Shown: positions 18,401 through 25,883 of the stretch, piece after piece
Position numbering within the stretch: the stretch's first letter is position 1
How the letters are laid out: each line of letters begins with the position of its first letter
Assembly: GCF_000332315.1 (NCBI RefSeq)
Contig: NZ_KB235939.1
Coordinates: forward strand, 41,294-79,540
DNA length: 38,247 nucleotides
Reading direction: 5' to 3'
DNA from: Prochlorothrix hollandica PCC 9006 = CALU 1027
GTDB lineage: Bacteria; Cyanobacteriota; Cyanobacteriia; Prochlorotrichales; Prochlorotrichaceae
Program-made: the position numbers and the translations under genes
Notes under the pieces: model-generated
Seen by the model: only the letters and a program-made list of their open reading frames with translations
Databases searched by the model: none
Told to the model about the DNA's origin: nothing

Positions 18401-18515
18401 TGACCCCGCTCCCTTGGTGGCGGCTCAGGCCCATGTTTTGCTGGGACACATTGAAGAACAGCGGCGAATCCAGGGAACATCGACCCCCGCTTTTATGCCC
18501 AGTGGGACTCCATGA
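15468..18515 (+). CDS. MFS/ATP-ADP-translocase-like membrane protein with C-terminal HEAT repeats
   Basis: The N-terminal half (to about residue 470) has about 12 hydrophobic segments and resembles Npt-type nucleotide transporters (TLC/AAA family) and related MFS proteins found in many cyanobacteria. The C-terminal half (about residues 480-1010) is a series of HEAT-like helical repeats (for example YLGDVRELLDASVPPDVLAV and LRRMLTHKRERERVKGCEAL). A fusion of transporter-like and HEAT parts suggests a scaffold or regulated carrier rather than a plain exchanger; the substrate is unknown. The ATG at 15468 (MSTSLNLQ) is chosen; an in-frame GTG at 15438 would add ten residues. Neither has a convincing ribosome binding site. 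The gene stands alone, and the sequence downstream is occupied by repeats. Confidence 0.85.
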   Translation: MSTSLNLQPSTSRQARPLHPWISRILKGFNLRPEEVERTLWMFIFYMAFSMGMTWLEASSIALFLSEYGAEFLPWIAVVTALTGSVMGATYSWLQRVLPLRTLVVLVPTAMAAVLLLLRVGLSFSNVLILNLSVLSLTIFLLRLWAEALFTISELNTAIAANQLFNIREIKRTYPIISSGVLVADVVSGFALPLLLLALGGETAGLHNVIVVASLMMIGGCGALLYLSNRYEQAFPNTVGRIQSIDQVELTSRRIRGPLKRYTTALVLFFVFAQLLLVLIEFQFYFQLGERYDAAQIASFLGLFNGVLGLFEITTQWFLSSRLIERWGVFLTASILPGFIVLLSFLSLTQIISLLSGLLFLKFFDELLRYTLIASTGPVLFQPIPDYVRSQIQSMRGISDPIASGIMGAIILFSLWYLQRFYPGSPDLRNYFFLALTVFFGVIWIYSVWLLRRGYVRLLVLSAERGQLSGANFDLRALKQAVIGALENNSPEAEKRSCIELLSQLYPESVAEVLAPLLRRFTPKLQYQSLELMLEHPDPNYLGDVRELLDASVPPDVLAVALRYVWLTESDPKLDQLRRYLRPEVDATVRATAGALMLRLGSPQQRAEATQTLRRMLTHKRERERVKGCEALGDAVHMQALRLYIPDLLQDPSLRVRQAILEAIAATRIEEYYPSLIRGLYYSSTRESSMVGLVRLDNAVLPQLVALASNAHKPTVVRIQAWNVIGKIGTLEALDQLVVNLTASWGDTRRNILQILLKLPYENGINAVLDRLDGRRGVEDLVDQELILVGKLHAATLDLPPEELGGLEADLLRRAIEDQQSDAIDRIFLLLRFLYPASAIQAADFCLRSNVLGSIARGIEILDNTLDIPNKRKLLVILDKRPVLEKFQALADLLDREDTDRLAPSGRLRKLLDSSDYLGDWLLACCFHVARRYRWSIAPDKALGSLRHPTGFVREAVISYIAMASPRALYKLLPLIQTDPAPLVAAQAHVLLGHIEEQRRIQGTSTPAFMPSGTP

Positions 18516-18559
18516 GCGGGATCCAGTCTGCCGTTAACTTAGGTTATGGCTGCTCCCTG

Positions 18560-18754
18560 GGTATCAACTTAAACCGAGATACTTAAACCGAGATACAGCA
18601 ACCCTCAATCAGTTGTAGGCATCTCGATGGCTGAAACCCTTGGTGTGGTGTGCCGGCACACCACACGGCCCATTTAGAACTGCTGTAGTGAGGCGCAGTG
18701 AGGCGCTCCGTGCCCCACTGTCTTGGTAGCCCTGTCCCCCTTGAAGCGGCAACC
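18560..18754 (-). repeat. family B repeat interrupted by a family A element (nested)
   Basis: The left half of a family B copy (GGTATCAACTTAAACCGAGA) lies at 18560-18593. The right half (AGTGAGGCGCTCCGTGCCCC, then CTTGAAGCGGCAACC) lies at 18688-18754. Between them sits a complete family A element at 18594-18687. The joint shows that A inserted into B. Confidence 0.7.
18594..18687 (-). repeat. family A palindromic element, copy 2
   Basis: This 94-bp copy has ends TACAGCAACCC / GAACTGCTGTA and a central palindrome GGTGTGGTGTGCCGGCACACC. It is inverted relative to the copies at 275-377 and 36092-36194. The TA at each end fits a TA target duplication. Confidence 0.75.
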
Positions 18755-18814
18755 CTGATCCCTCAGCGTCGATCGAGGCAGTTTGTTCCCCTGTCCACCT
18801 TATCCCGACTAGCT

Positions 18815-19294
18815 TTGACCCCTCAATCTCCCACAAATCCCGCCCCAAAACCTCCCCCCTTCTCCCCCCTGCCCATCTTAGGCTGGCGAGAATGGGTGGC
18901 TTTCCCCGATCTAGCCCTGCCTCGCATTAAAGCCAAAATTGATACGGGGGCGAGGTCTTCGGCTCTCCATGCCTTTGATGTCAAAACCTGGATCGAAAAT
19001 GACCAAGCGATGGTGCGGTTTAAGGTGCATCCCTATCAGCGGGATAGCCATCGGACTATTGGCGCGATCGCGCCCCTCTTGGAACGTCGCCCGGTGCGCA
19101 GTTCCAATGGCCATGTGGAGGAGCGGCCCGTGATCCAGACCACCATTGTTTTGGGGGGGCAATCTTGGCCCCTGGAGCTGACCCTCACCAATCGAGATGT
19201 GATGGGGTTTCGGATGTTATTGGGTCGCCAAGCGATTCGACACCGGTTTTTGATTGATCCGGGACGATCGTTTATCCAAAGTCCAGCACCCTAA
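18815..19294 (+). CDS. RimB-like retropepsin-type protease (COG4067)
   Basis: This small aspartic-protease-like protein belongs to the family annotated as RimK-associated ATP-dependent Zn protease (RimB). In some bacteria it acts with RimK in turnover of glutamyl tails on ribosomal protein S6. The core reads [28 protein letters not shown] (catalytic DTG), [24 protein letters not shown] and [12 protein letters not shown]-like [19 protein letters not shown]. The frame is open back to a GTG at 18698, but that part lies in the family B repeat. The TTG at 18815 is the first start beyond it and gives 159 residues, near family length. rimK follows 600 bp downstream on the same strand. The stop codon is itself part of the first unit of a 15-bp tandem array. 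Confidence 0.85.
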   Translation: MTPQSPTNPAPKPPPFSPLPILGWREWVAFPDLALPRIKAKIDTGARSSALHAFDVKTWIENDQAMVRFKVHPYQRDSHRTIGAIAPLLERRPVRSSNGHVEERPVIQTTIVLGGQSWPLELTLTNRDVMGFRMLLGRQAIRHRFLIDPGRSFIQSPAP

Positions 19295-19396
19295 CGTCCA
19301 GCACCCTAACGTCCAGCACCCTAACGTCCAGAACCCTAACGTCCAGCACCCTAACGTCCAGAACCTTAACGTCCAGAACCCTAACGTCCAGAACCG
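19281..19396 (+). repeat. 15-bp tandem array grown from the 3' end of the RimB-like gene
   Basis: The unit CGTCCAGCACCCTAA is repeated about seven times with small changes (AGAACC for AGCACC). The first unit encodes the last residues S-P-A-P and the TAA stop of the preceding gene, so the array appears to have expanded out of coding sequence. Family B copy 3 follows at 19401. Confidence 0.85.
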
Positions 19397-19400
19397 GGTT

Positions 19401-19475
19401 CCTGCTCAAAGCGGGACAAGATTATCGGAATAGTGGGGCGCTCCGCACTCCATTATCCCGGTTGAAGTTGATACC
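19401..19475 (+). repeat. family B palindromic repeat, copy 3
   Basis: The blocks CTGCTCAAAGCGGGACAAGA, the palindrome AGTGGGGCGCTCCGCACTCC and GGTTGAAGTTGATACC are present. It lies between the RimB-like gene and rimK. Confidence 0.75.
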
Positions 19476-19527
19476 CCCAGCACCCTAAGGTCCAGAACCC
19501 TAAACTGTAGAATTTCAGGATAGGGTG

Positions 19528-19586
19528 TCACTGGAGCATCACTGGGGTATCACTGGGGTATCACTGGGGTGTCACTGGGGTATCAC
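19528..19586 (+). repeat. 12-bp tandem array upstream of rimK
   Basis: The unit TCACTGGGGTAT occurs about five times with single-base changes. The remainder of 19587-19894 has no gene. GACCGGAGATTTTTT is partly duplicated just before the rimK start (GGAGATTTTTTGACCGGAGA). Confidence 0.75.
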
Positions 19587-19894
19587 CCTGATCCCATGGG
19601 GGGAACCGGGCCATCCAAGGGGGGCGATCCCAGGTCTGAACCCTGACCCTAAACGGTTGGTCGTGAAAGACCCTGGTCCCGGTTTTGAGGGGTGAGGACT
19701 GTGGCCGGGACGGGTCAGGAACGGGTTGGGGACGTGGTGGGGACGTGGTGGGGCGATCGCGGCCCTGGGAAATTCACTAGACTGTCCATTCCCCCCTCTC
19801 CTATGCTGGGGGTTGAGGGTATTGTCTGAACACAGAGGACTCCCTGGTCTTCCCCACGGGCTACCGGAGATTTTTTGACCGGAGATTTTTTATT

Positions 19895-20800
19895 GTGCGC
19901 ATTGCCATTCTGTCCCAAAAGGCTTCCCTCTATTCCACGGCCCGTTTGCGGGAGGCCGGAGAACTCGCTGGCTATGAGGTGAAGGTTATCGACTATCTGC
20001 GCTGTTACATGAATATTACGGCCCATAAGCCCCAGGTAGTGTATCAAGGGCAACCCTTGGAGGGGTTTGACGCGGTTATTCCCCGCATTGGCGCGTCCCG
20101 CACGTTTTATGGCACGGCGGTGGTGCGGCAGTTTGAAATGATGGGGGTCTACACCACCAATTCCTCCCAGGCTATTTCCCGATCGCGGGATAAATTGCGC
20201 TGTTTACAAATCCTGGCCAAACAAGGTTTGGGATTACCGGTGACCGGCTTTGCCCACTCCACCAAGGATATTGACGGTCTCATTGACATTGTGGGGGGTG
20301 CCCCCTTGGTGATCAAAATGCTGGAGGGAACCCAGGGAATTGGGGTGGTCTTAGCGGAAACCTACCATGCGGCCAAGTCGGTGATTGAAGCCTTCCGGGG
20401 CATGGATGCCAATATTTTGGTGCAGGAGTTCATCAGCGAGGCGGGGGGCATGGATATTCGCTGCTTTATCGTCGGCGATAAGGTGGTGGCCTCCATGAAA
20501 CGGCAGGGGGCACCGGGGGAGTTTCGCTCCAATTTGCACCGGGGGGGCACAGCGGAAAAAATCAAGCTAACCCCGGAGGAACGCAGTACGGCCCTGCGGG
20601 CTGCCAAGGCCATGGGGCTACAGGTGGCGGGGGTGGATTTGTTGCGATCGAACCATGGACCGGTGGTGATGGAGGTCAATTCTTCCCCCGGCCTAGAGGG
20701 CATTGAGGAAGCCACGGGGGTTAATGTGGCGGGCAAGATTATTCAGTTCATTGAAAAGGCTGTCAATTCAGGGCAAAGCGGCGATCGAGGCAAGTACTAA
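19895..20800 (+). CDS. rimK: ATP-grasp ligase RimK (ribosomal S6 glutamate ligase family)
   Basis: RimK adds glutamate residues to the C-terminus of ribosomal protein S6; cyanobacterial homologues may have other acceptors. The 301-residue protein begins [15 protein letters not shown] at a GTG codon with GGAGA about ten bases upstream. The ATP-grasp fold shows [37 protein letters not shown] (nucleotide binding), [20 protein letters not shown] and the metal-binding [15 protein letters not shown]. Length and motifs are complete. The RimB-like protease gene lies upstream on the same strand, which supports a shared role in protein glutamylation and its reversal. Confidence 0.93.
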   Translation: MRIAILSQKASLYSTARLREAGELAGYEVKVIDYLRCYMNITAHKPQVVYQGQPLEGFDAVIPRIGASRTFYGTAVVRQFEMMGVYTTNSSQAISRSRDKLRCLQILAKQGLGLPVTGFAHSTKDIDGLIDIVGGAPLVIKMLEGTQGIGVVLAETYHAAKSVIEAFRGMDANILVQEFISEAGGMDIRCFIVGDKVVASMKRQGAPGEFRSNLHRGGTAEKIKLTPEERSTALRAAKAMGLQVAGVDLLRSNHGPVVMEVNSSPGLEGIEEATGVNVAGKIIQFIEKAVNSGQSGDRGKY

Positions 20801-20932
20801 GGGATCCGGACTACCTGGCCCAGGTATCGATAGGGTTGACTGAAGGTTAACGGCGATCGTCCTGGGTTCGGGATTCCCCCCCCAGCCCTAGCCTTTGCTT
20901 TGCATTCCCGTCCTCATCAGATCGCGATAGCC

Positions 20933-23900
20933 ATGGGTCTTGGTCAACTGCCCTGTTCCACCACCACCGTCCCTCAGGTTTTGGCCCTGGGTTCCTGCCT
21001 TGGGTTCTGGGGGGCGAGTCTCCTGGGGTTTGTGCCGGGGGCGATCGCCCAAATCAGTCCCGACAGCAGCCTGTCCCCCTCTGGCAACAGTCAGGTCACC
21101 CGCACGGGCAACCTGTGGCACATCAGCGCTGGCACCACTGCCGGAGACAACCTCTTCCATAGCTTTGCCACCTTTCAACTGGGCACGGGCGAAACAGCCT
21201 ACTTTGACAATGCCCCGTCCATTGCAACGATCTTTGCCCGGGTCACGGGGGGCAGTCCCGCTATCCTCAACGGCATTCTCCAGGCCAACGGCAGCGCCAA
21301 TCTTTTTTTGCTCAGTCCCCAGGGTATCCAGGTGGGCAGCGGTTCCCGGCTCCAACTGGGGGGTTCCTTTGTGGCCAGCACCGCCGATCGCCTCCTCTTC
21401 CAGTCCGGTGAATTCAATGCCAGCCAGCCCAATCTGCCCCCCCTCCTCACCATTAATCCCCCCCTGGGCTTCCAGTTCGATCGTCCCGCCCGTCCCATTA
21501 GTCTCCAGGACAGTGGCCATGGTTTAAGCAGTAGTAGTTCCGTTGCGCCCCTGGTCTTGGGCAGTGCCCCTGCCAACGCGCTCCAAGTGGCTCCTGGCCA
21601 GTCCCTGGTGCTGTTGGGGGGGGCGCTGGAGTTGGACGGCGCGGGCTTGGTGGCCTATGGGGGTCAGGTCAGCTTGGGATCCGTGAATCAGGGGTTTGTG
21701 GGGTTGAACTGGGGGCAATCCGATCGGGGCACTCCCGCCTTGACCTTGGACTATGGCCAAACCCAGGGCTTCCAGTCCCTCCGCCTCCGCCGCCAAGCCC
21801 TGGTGGATGTTAGTGCTTTGCCCCCTGCCTTCGGCGGTGTGCGGGCCGGATCGGTGCAGGTACAGGCCCAGGATCTGACCCTGGAGGATGGCTCCGTAAT
21901 CATGGGTCAAAACTTTGGTCCCCAGGCGGCGGGTACCCTGGCGGTGCGGGCGGCGGGGAATATTACCTTGACGGGCACGGATCCGCGATCGGGGGGACTG
22001 CTGCGATCGATGGTGCTGACCAACAGCCTGGGGGGGGATGCCGCTGCCATCACCGTGACTGCCGGGGGCGACATCATGGTGGACGATGGGGGAGCCATTG
22101 CCAGCATTAACTTTGGCCCTGGGGCGGGGGGCGATGTGACGGTGCGAGGGCGTTCCCTGACCATTGTCGGGATCTCCGCCTTCACCAGCGCCACCAATAG
22201 TGCTGTGGCCTCCCAGAGCGTCGGAGCCTTGGGACGGGCGGGCAATCTTAATGTGGCGGTCGATCGCCTGCGCTTAGAAGACGGGGGGCTGTTGGTGTCC
22301 AACACCTTTGGACCAGGGCAGGGGGGGACTATTACCGTGGCGGCGAGGGAATCGGTCATTCTCCAGGGCTTTGATCCCAGTTCTCGCCTCAGCAGTATCA
22401 TCACACCGGCCACCTTTGGCAGTGGTAATGCGGGATCTGTGATTCTCACCACCCCCAGCTTGCGGCTGATTAATGGGGGCCAAATTAGTACGGCCACCTT
22501 TGCCGGGGGGGATGCGGGCAATGTCAGTATCACCGCCCAAGATATTGTGCTGGAGGGCAATGACACAGGCTTGCTCAACCAAACCCTCATTGGTTCTGAT
22601 GGGGGAATTCTGTCCCTAGAGTCCCAGATTCGCTTTGGGGTGACGGCTCCCAGCGGGCGATCGGGGGATGTGCAGATTAGCAGCCAAACCCTAACCTTGC
22701 GCAACAATGCCCTGCTTAGTGTCAATAATCTGGGTAGTGGTGCTGGGGGCAATCTGAGGCTCTTTTTACAGACTCTCCTCCTGGATACCCAGGCCCAAAT
22801 CACCGCCGCTGCCCAGTCCGGGGAAGGGGGCAATATTGTGGTGGAGGCCGATCGAGCCATCTTTCTCCGCCAAGGCAGTCGCATCACCGCCGAAGCGGGC
22901 GGCAGCGGCAATGGGGGGAATATAACCCTGACCACGCCCCTGTTAGTGGCAATTCCCAGGGAAAATAGCGATATCATTGCCAATGCCTTTGAGGGCAATG
23001 GGGGCAATATTCAGATCAACGCCCAGGCCATTTTGGGGTTGGATGCGCGACCAAACCTGACTCCCCGCAGCGACATCACCGCCAGTTCCCAGTTGGGGCT
23101 GTCGGGTACGGTTCGGTTTAATGGTCCCGAAGCGGATGTTAGTTCTGGGTTGGCGGACTTGCCGATTCAGGTGGCGGATGGGGGGCAGCCGGTGGCCGAT
23201 CGCTGTGCCGCCGCCACGGGTAACCAATTCACCGCCACGGGGCGGGGGGGACTGCCGGAAAACCCCCTGGATCCCCTCCGTAGCCCCAGCCTCTGGATCC
23301 CTGCCCCCGTCACCCCCCCTGCCCTGATCCCAGAAGCCCAAGGTTGGCACCGGGATCCCCAGGGACGGATCTTATTAGCCAAAACTTCCTTGGCCAAAAC
23401 TTCCTTGGCCAAAACTCCCTTGGCCGCAACTCCCGTCACCCCAGCCGCCCCCGATCCCCAATCCCTCGGATCCCTGGTCAATCGGGTACAAGATCTGCGG
23501 CAGGGGGGCTATTATCGCCAAGCTCTGGCGTTATTGCAGCCCTGGGTTGAGGCTAGGGAATCCGGCGTTGTTCAACCCGACAGCCCCCAACAGGTTATCG
23601 CCCTCCGCAGTCTGGGGGTTTTGCGCCATCTGACGGGGGATCTCCTGGGGGCGAAGCCGTTGCTGGAAGCCAGTTGGGCCATGGCCGATCGCCTGAACTT
23701 GCCCCTGGAACAAAGCCAAACCCTCCTGGAGTTGGGGAATTTGGCGCGGGACTTTGCCCTAGCCGATGTGGCCCAAGGCTATTACCGCGATGCCGCCACC
23801 CTAGCCACAGGTGTAGGGTTTGACCTGGCTGTTAACCCGGCTGTTAACCCGGCTGTTAACCCGGCTGTTAACCCAACGATTAACCCAACGATTAACCCAA

Positions 23901-25822
23901 CGATTAACCCACCTGAAGCCCTGGATCTCCCGTCCCACCCCACCGCTGCCCTGGTGTCTGTCCAAGCCCGCCTCAATAGCATCAGCCTTGCCTTAGATCA
24001 ACAACAGCCCCAGGTGGCTGCTGCCCTGGTTCCTGCTGTCGTCGCCGATCTGGCCCTGATTCCCCCCCAACGGGCCACCGTCTACGCCGTCCTTAACCTG
24101 GTCGCTAGCCTAGGACGGATCCCCGCCCCCCTCCTGTCCCCCGCCGTCCCAGAACCCACCGCCCTCTTAGCCCAGACGGCCCAACAGGCAGAAACCCTGG
24201 ACGATCGCCTTGCCTTAGCCCAGGTTTGGCTACACCAGGGTCAGCAAGCCCTAGAGGCCGATCGATCCGCCGATGCCCTTGCCCACAGCCGCCGGAGCCT
24301 TGCCCTGGCCCAAGAACTCCAGGAATCGGATCTGGTGGCCCGTGCCGCCACCCAATTGGGGCAAATTTACCTGCACCAGGGCCAACCCAGTGCCGCTCTG
24401 CCCGCCTATCAGGTGGCCTATGCTGCCCTGCAAACCCTCCGTAGTGATCTGGTGGCCACAAACCCAGATCTGCAATTCTCCTTCCGGGACAGCGTAGAGC
24501 CGGTGTATCGGCAATTGGTGAGCCTGCTCCTGACCGTAGCGCCTGCGGCTAGTGCCAGCGCCTCTAGTGCTGCCAGTGCCATCCCCGACCCTAGCCACCA
24601 GGCCCATCTGCGCCAAGCCCTGGCAGTGATTGAAAGCTTGCAACTGGCGGAACTGGATAATTTCTTCCGGGATGCCTGCCTCACGGCCCGTCCCCAGGAC
24701 ATTAATCAAATCGATCCCCAGGCGACGGTTATTTATCCCATTCTCTTGGACGATCGCCTAGAGGTCATCGTGGCCTCTGCCGATCGCCCCCTCCAGCACT
24801 ACAGCACCCCTGTTCCCCGCCCCCGGGTGGAAGCCGTCTTACAAGAGCTATACTCCTCCCTCCATCCGGGCTATCCCCAGAATCTCCACCGCCAAGTTGC
24901 CCAACAGGTCTATGACTGGTTGATTCGCCCTGCGGAAGGGGAACTGGCCCAGGCCCAACCGGAAACCTTGGTCTTTGTTCTTGATGGTGTCCTGAAAAAT
25001 ATTCCCATGGCTGTACTACAGGATGGGGAGCAGTATCTAGTCGAACGTTATGCCCTCGCCCTCAGTCCTGGTCTCCAACTCTTGCCTCCCCGTCGTCCCG
25101 ATCGCCATGGCCAGGTCCTCGCAGCAGGTCTCACGGAAGCCCGCCAAGGGTTCTCCCCCCTGCCCGCCGTGGCCCAGGAACTCCAGGATATTACGGCCCA
25201 TCGATCGGGCACCATTCTCCTCAATGAACAATTTACCCCCTTGACCCTGGCCCAAACCCTGAGCCAGAATCAAGTTTCCATTCTCCATCTGGCCACCCAT
25301 GCCCAGTTCAGTGCCGACCCTGACCAAACCTTTTTGGTGACTTGGGACGATACCCTAGGGCTGGGGGATCTCGGTCGCTTGCTCCAACCCAGCCAGTTGG
25401 GATTAGCAGAACCCATCGATCTGCTGGTGATGAGTGCTTGTCAAACTGCCAAGGGCGATCGTCGCGCCGGGTTAGGCTTAGCGGGGTTTGCCCTGCGATC
25501 TGGTGCCCGCAGTACCGTGGCCAGTCTTTGGTCCGTCAGTGACAGCTCCACCGCCCGCTTGATGGGGGAATTCTATCAACACCTGAATGGTCAGGATCTG
25601 CCCGTGGGTGCCCACGGTTCTAGGATTGCTCCCCCTAACTCCAACGCCCCTAACTCCAGCGCCCCTAAACCCAGCGCCCCTAACTCCAGCGCCCTTCAAT
25701 CCAGCGCCCCTAAACCCAATAAAGCCGAAGCCCTGCGTCAGGCTCAATTGGCCCTTCTCCACGACCCCCAATATAGCCATCCCTACTTTTGGGCCGCGTT
25801 TGTTTTGGTGGGGAACTGGTAA
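20933..25822 (+). CDS. secreted TpsA-type (haemagglutination domain) protein with TPR and C-terminal CHAT protease domain
   Basis: This giant exoprotein has about 1629 residues. The ATG at 20933 gives a signal peptide ending near GAIAQ; an earlier in-frame TTG at 20900 is less likely. The TPS secretion domain follows (GDNLFHSFATFQLGTGETAYFDN-type sequence and NLFLLSPQGIQVG), then a Gly/Asn-rich beta-helix to about residue 740, closed by the conserved ADRCAAATGNQF and GRGGLPENP block. A linker and TPR-like helices span about residues 850-1240. The CHAT caspase-like domain ends the protein, with His1456 (ILHLATHAQF) and Cys1503 (LLVMSACQTA). Three tandem low-complexity inserts are present: KTSLA, NPAV/NPTI and APNSS units of 15, 12 and 15 bp. 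A DUF928 gene follows 61 bp downstream. No TpsB outer-membrane partner is in the window. The protease substrate is unknown. Confidence 0.9.
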   Translation: MGLGQLPCSTTTVPQVLALGSCLGFWGASLLGFVPGAIAQISPDSSLSPSGNSQVTRTGNLWHISAGTTAGDNLFHSFATFQLGTGETAYFDNAPSIATIFARVTGGSPAILNGILQANGSANLFLLSPQGIQVGSGSRLQLGGSFVASTADRLLFQSGEFNASQPNLPPLLTINPPLGFQFDRPARPISLQDSGHGLSSSSSVAPLVLGSAPANALQVAPGQSLVLLGGALELDGAGLVAYGGQVSLGSVNQGFVGLNWGQSDRGTPALTLDYGQTQGFQSLRLRRQALVDVSALPPAFGGVRAGSVQVQAQDLTLEDGSVIMGQNFGPQAAGTLAVRAAGNITLTGTDPRSGGLLRSMVLTNSLGGDAAAITVTAGGDIMVDDGGAIASINFGPGAGGDVTVRGRSLTIVGISAFTSATNSAVASQSVGALGRAGNLNVAVDRLRLEDGGLLVSNTFGPGQGGTITVAARESVILQGFDPSSRLSSIITPATFGSGNAGSVILTTPSLRLINGGQISTATFAGGDAGNVSITAQDIVLEGNDTGLLNQTLIGSDGGILSLESQIRFGVTAPSGRSGDVQISSQTLTLRNNALLSVNNLGSGAGGNLRLFLQTLLLDTQAQITAAAQSGEGGNIVVEADRAIFLRQGSRITAEAGGSGNGGNITLTTPLLVAIPRENSDIIANAFEGNGGNIQINAQAILGLDARPNLTPRSDITASSQLGLSGTVRFNGPEADVSSGLADLPIQVADGGQPVADRCAAATGNQFTATGRGGLPENPLDPLRSPSLWIPAPVTPPALIPEAQGWHRDPQGRILLAKTSLAKTSLAKTPLAATPVTPAAPDPQSLGSLVNRVQDLRQGGYYRQALALLQPWVEARESGVVQPDSPQQVIALRSLGVLRHLTGDLLGAKPLLEASWAMADRLNLPLEQSQTLLELGNLARDFALADVAQGYYRDAATLATGVGFDLAVNPAVNPAVNPAVNPTINPTINPTINPPEALDLPSHPTAALVSVQARLNSISLALDQQQPQVAAALVPAVVADLALIPPQRATVYAVLNLVASLGRIPAPLLSPAVPEPTALLAQTAQQAETLDDRLALAQVWLHQGQQALEADRSADALAHSRRSLALAQELQESDLVARAATQLGQIYLHQGQPSAALPAYQVAYAALQTLRSDLVATNPDLQFSFRDSVEPVYRQLVSLLLTVAPAASASASSAASAIPDPSHQAHLRQALAVIESLQLAELDNFFRDACLTARPQDINQIDPQATVIYPILLDDRLEVIVASADRPLQHYSTPVPRPRVEAVLQELYSSLHPGYPQNLHRQVAQQVYDWLIRPAEGELAQAQPETLVFVLDGVLKNIPMAVLQDGEQYLVERYALALSPGLQLLPPRRPDRHGQVLAAGLTEARQGFSPLPAVAQELQDITAHRSGTILLNEQFTPLTLAQTLSQNQVSILHLATHAQFSADPDQTFLVTWDDTLGLGDLGRLLQPSQLGLAEPIDLLVMSACQTAKGDRRAGLGLAGFALRSGARSTVASLWSVSDSSTARLMGEFYQHLNGQDLPVGAHGSRIAPPNSNAPNSSAPKPSAPNSSALQSSAPKPNKAEALRQAQLALLHDPQYSHPYFWAAFVLVGNW

Positions 25823-25883
25823 TCGTCAGGTTGTATCTACCCTTAGCAGAACCCACCGGAAGCTTGTAGACACTCGTCACACC

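Noticed and set aside
21907-23007. Minus-strand frame of 366 codons opposite the TpsA-CHAT gene
   Set aside because: It is opposite the repetitive beta-helix; composition is skewed and no motif is seen. The plus-strand gene has clear domains.
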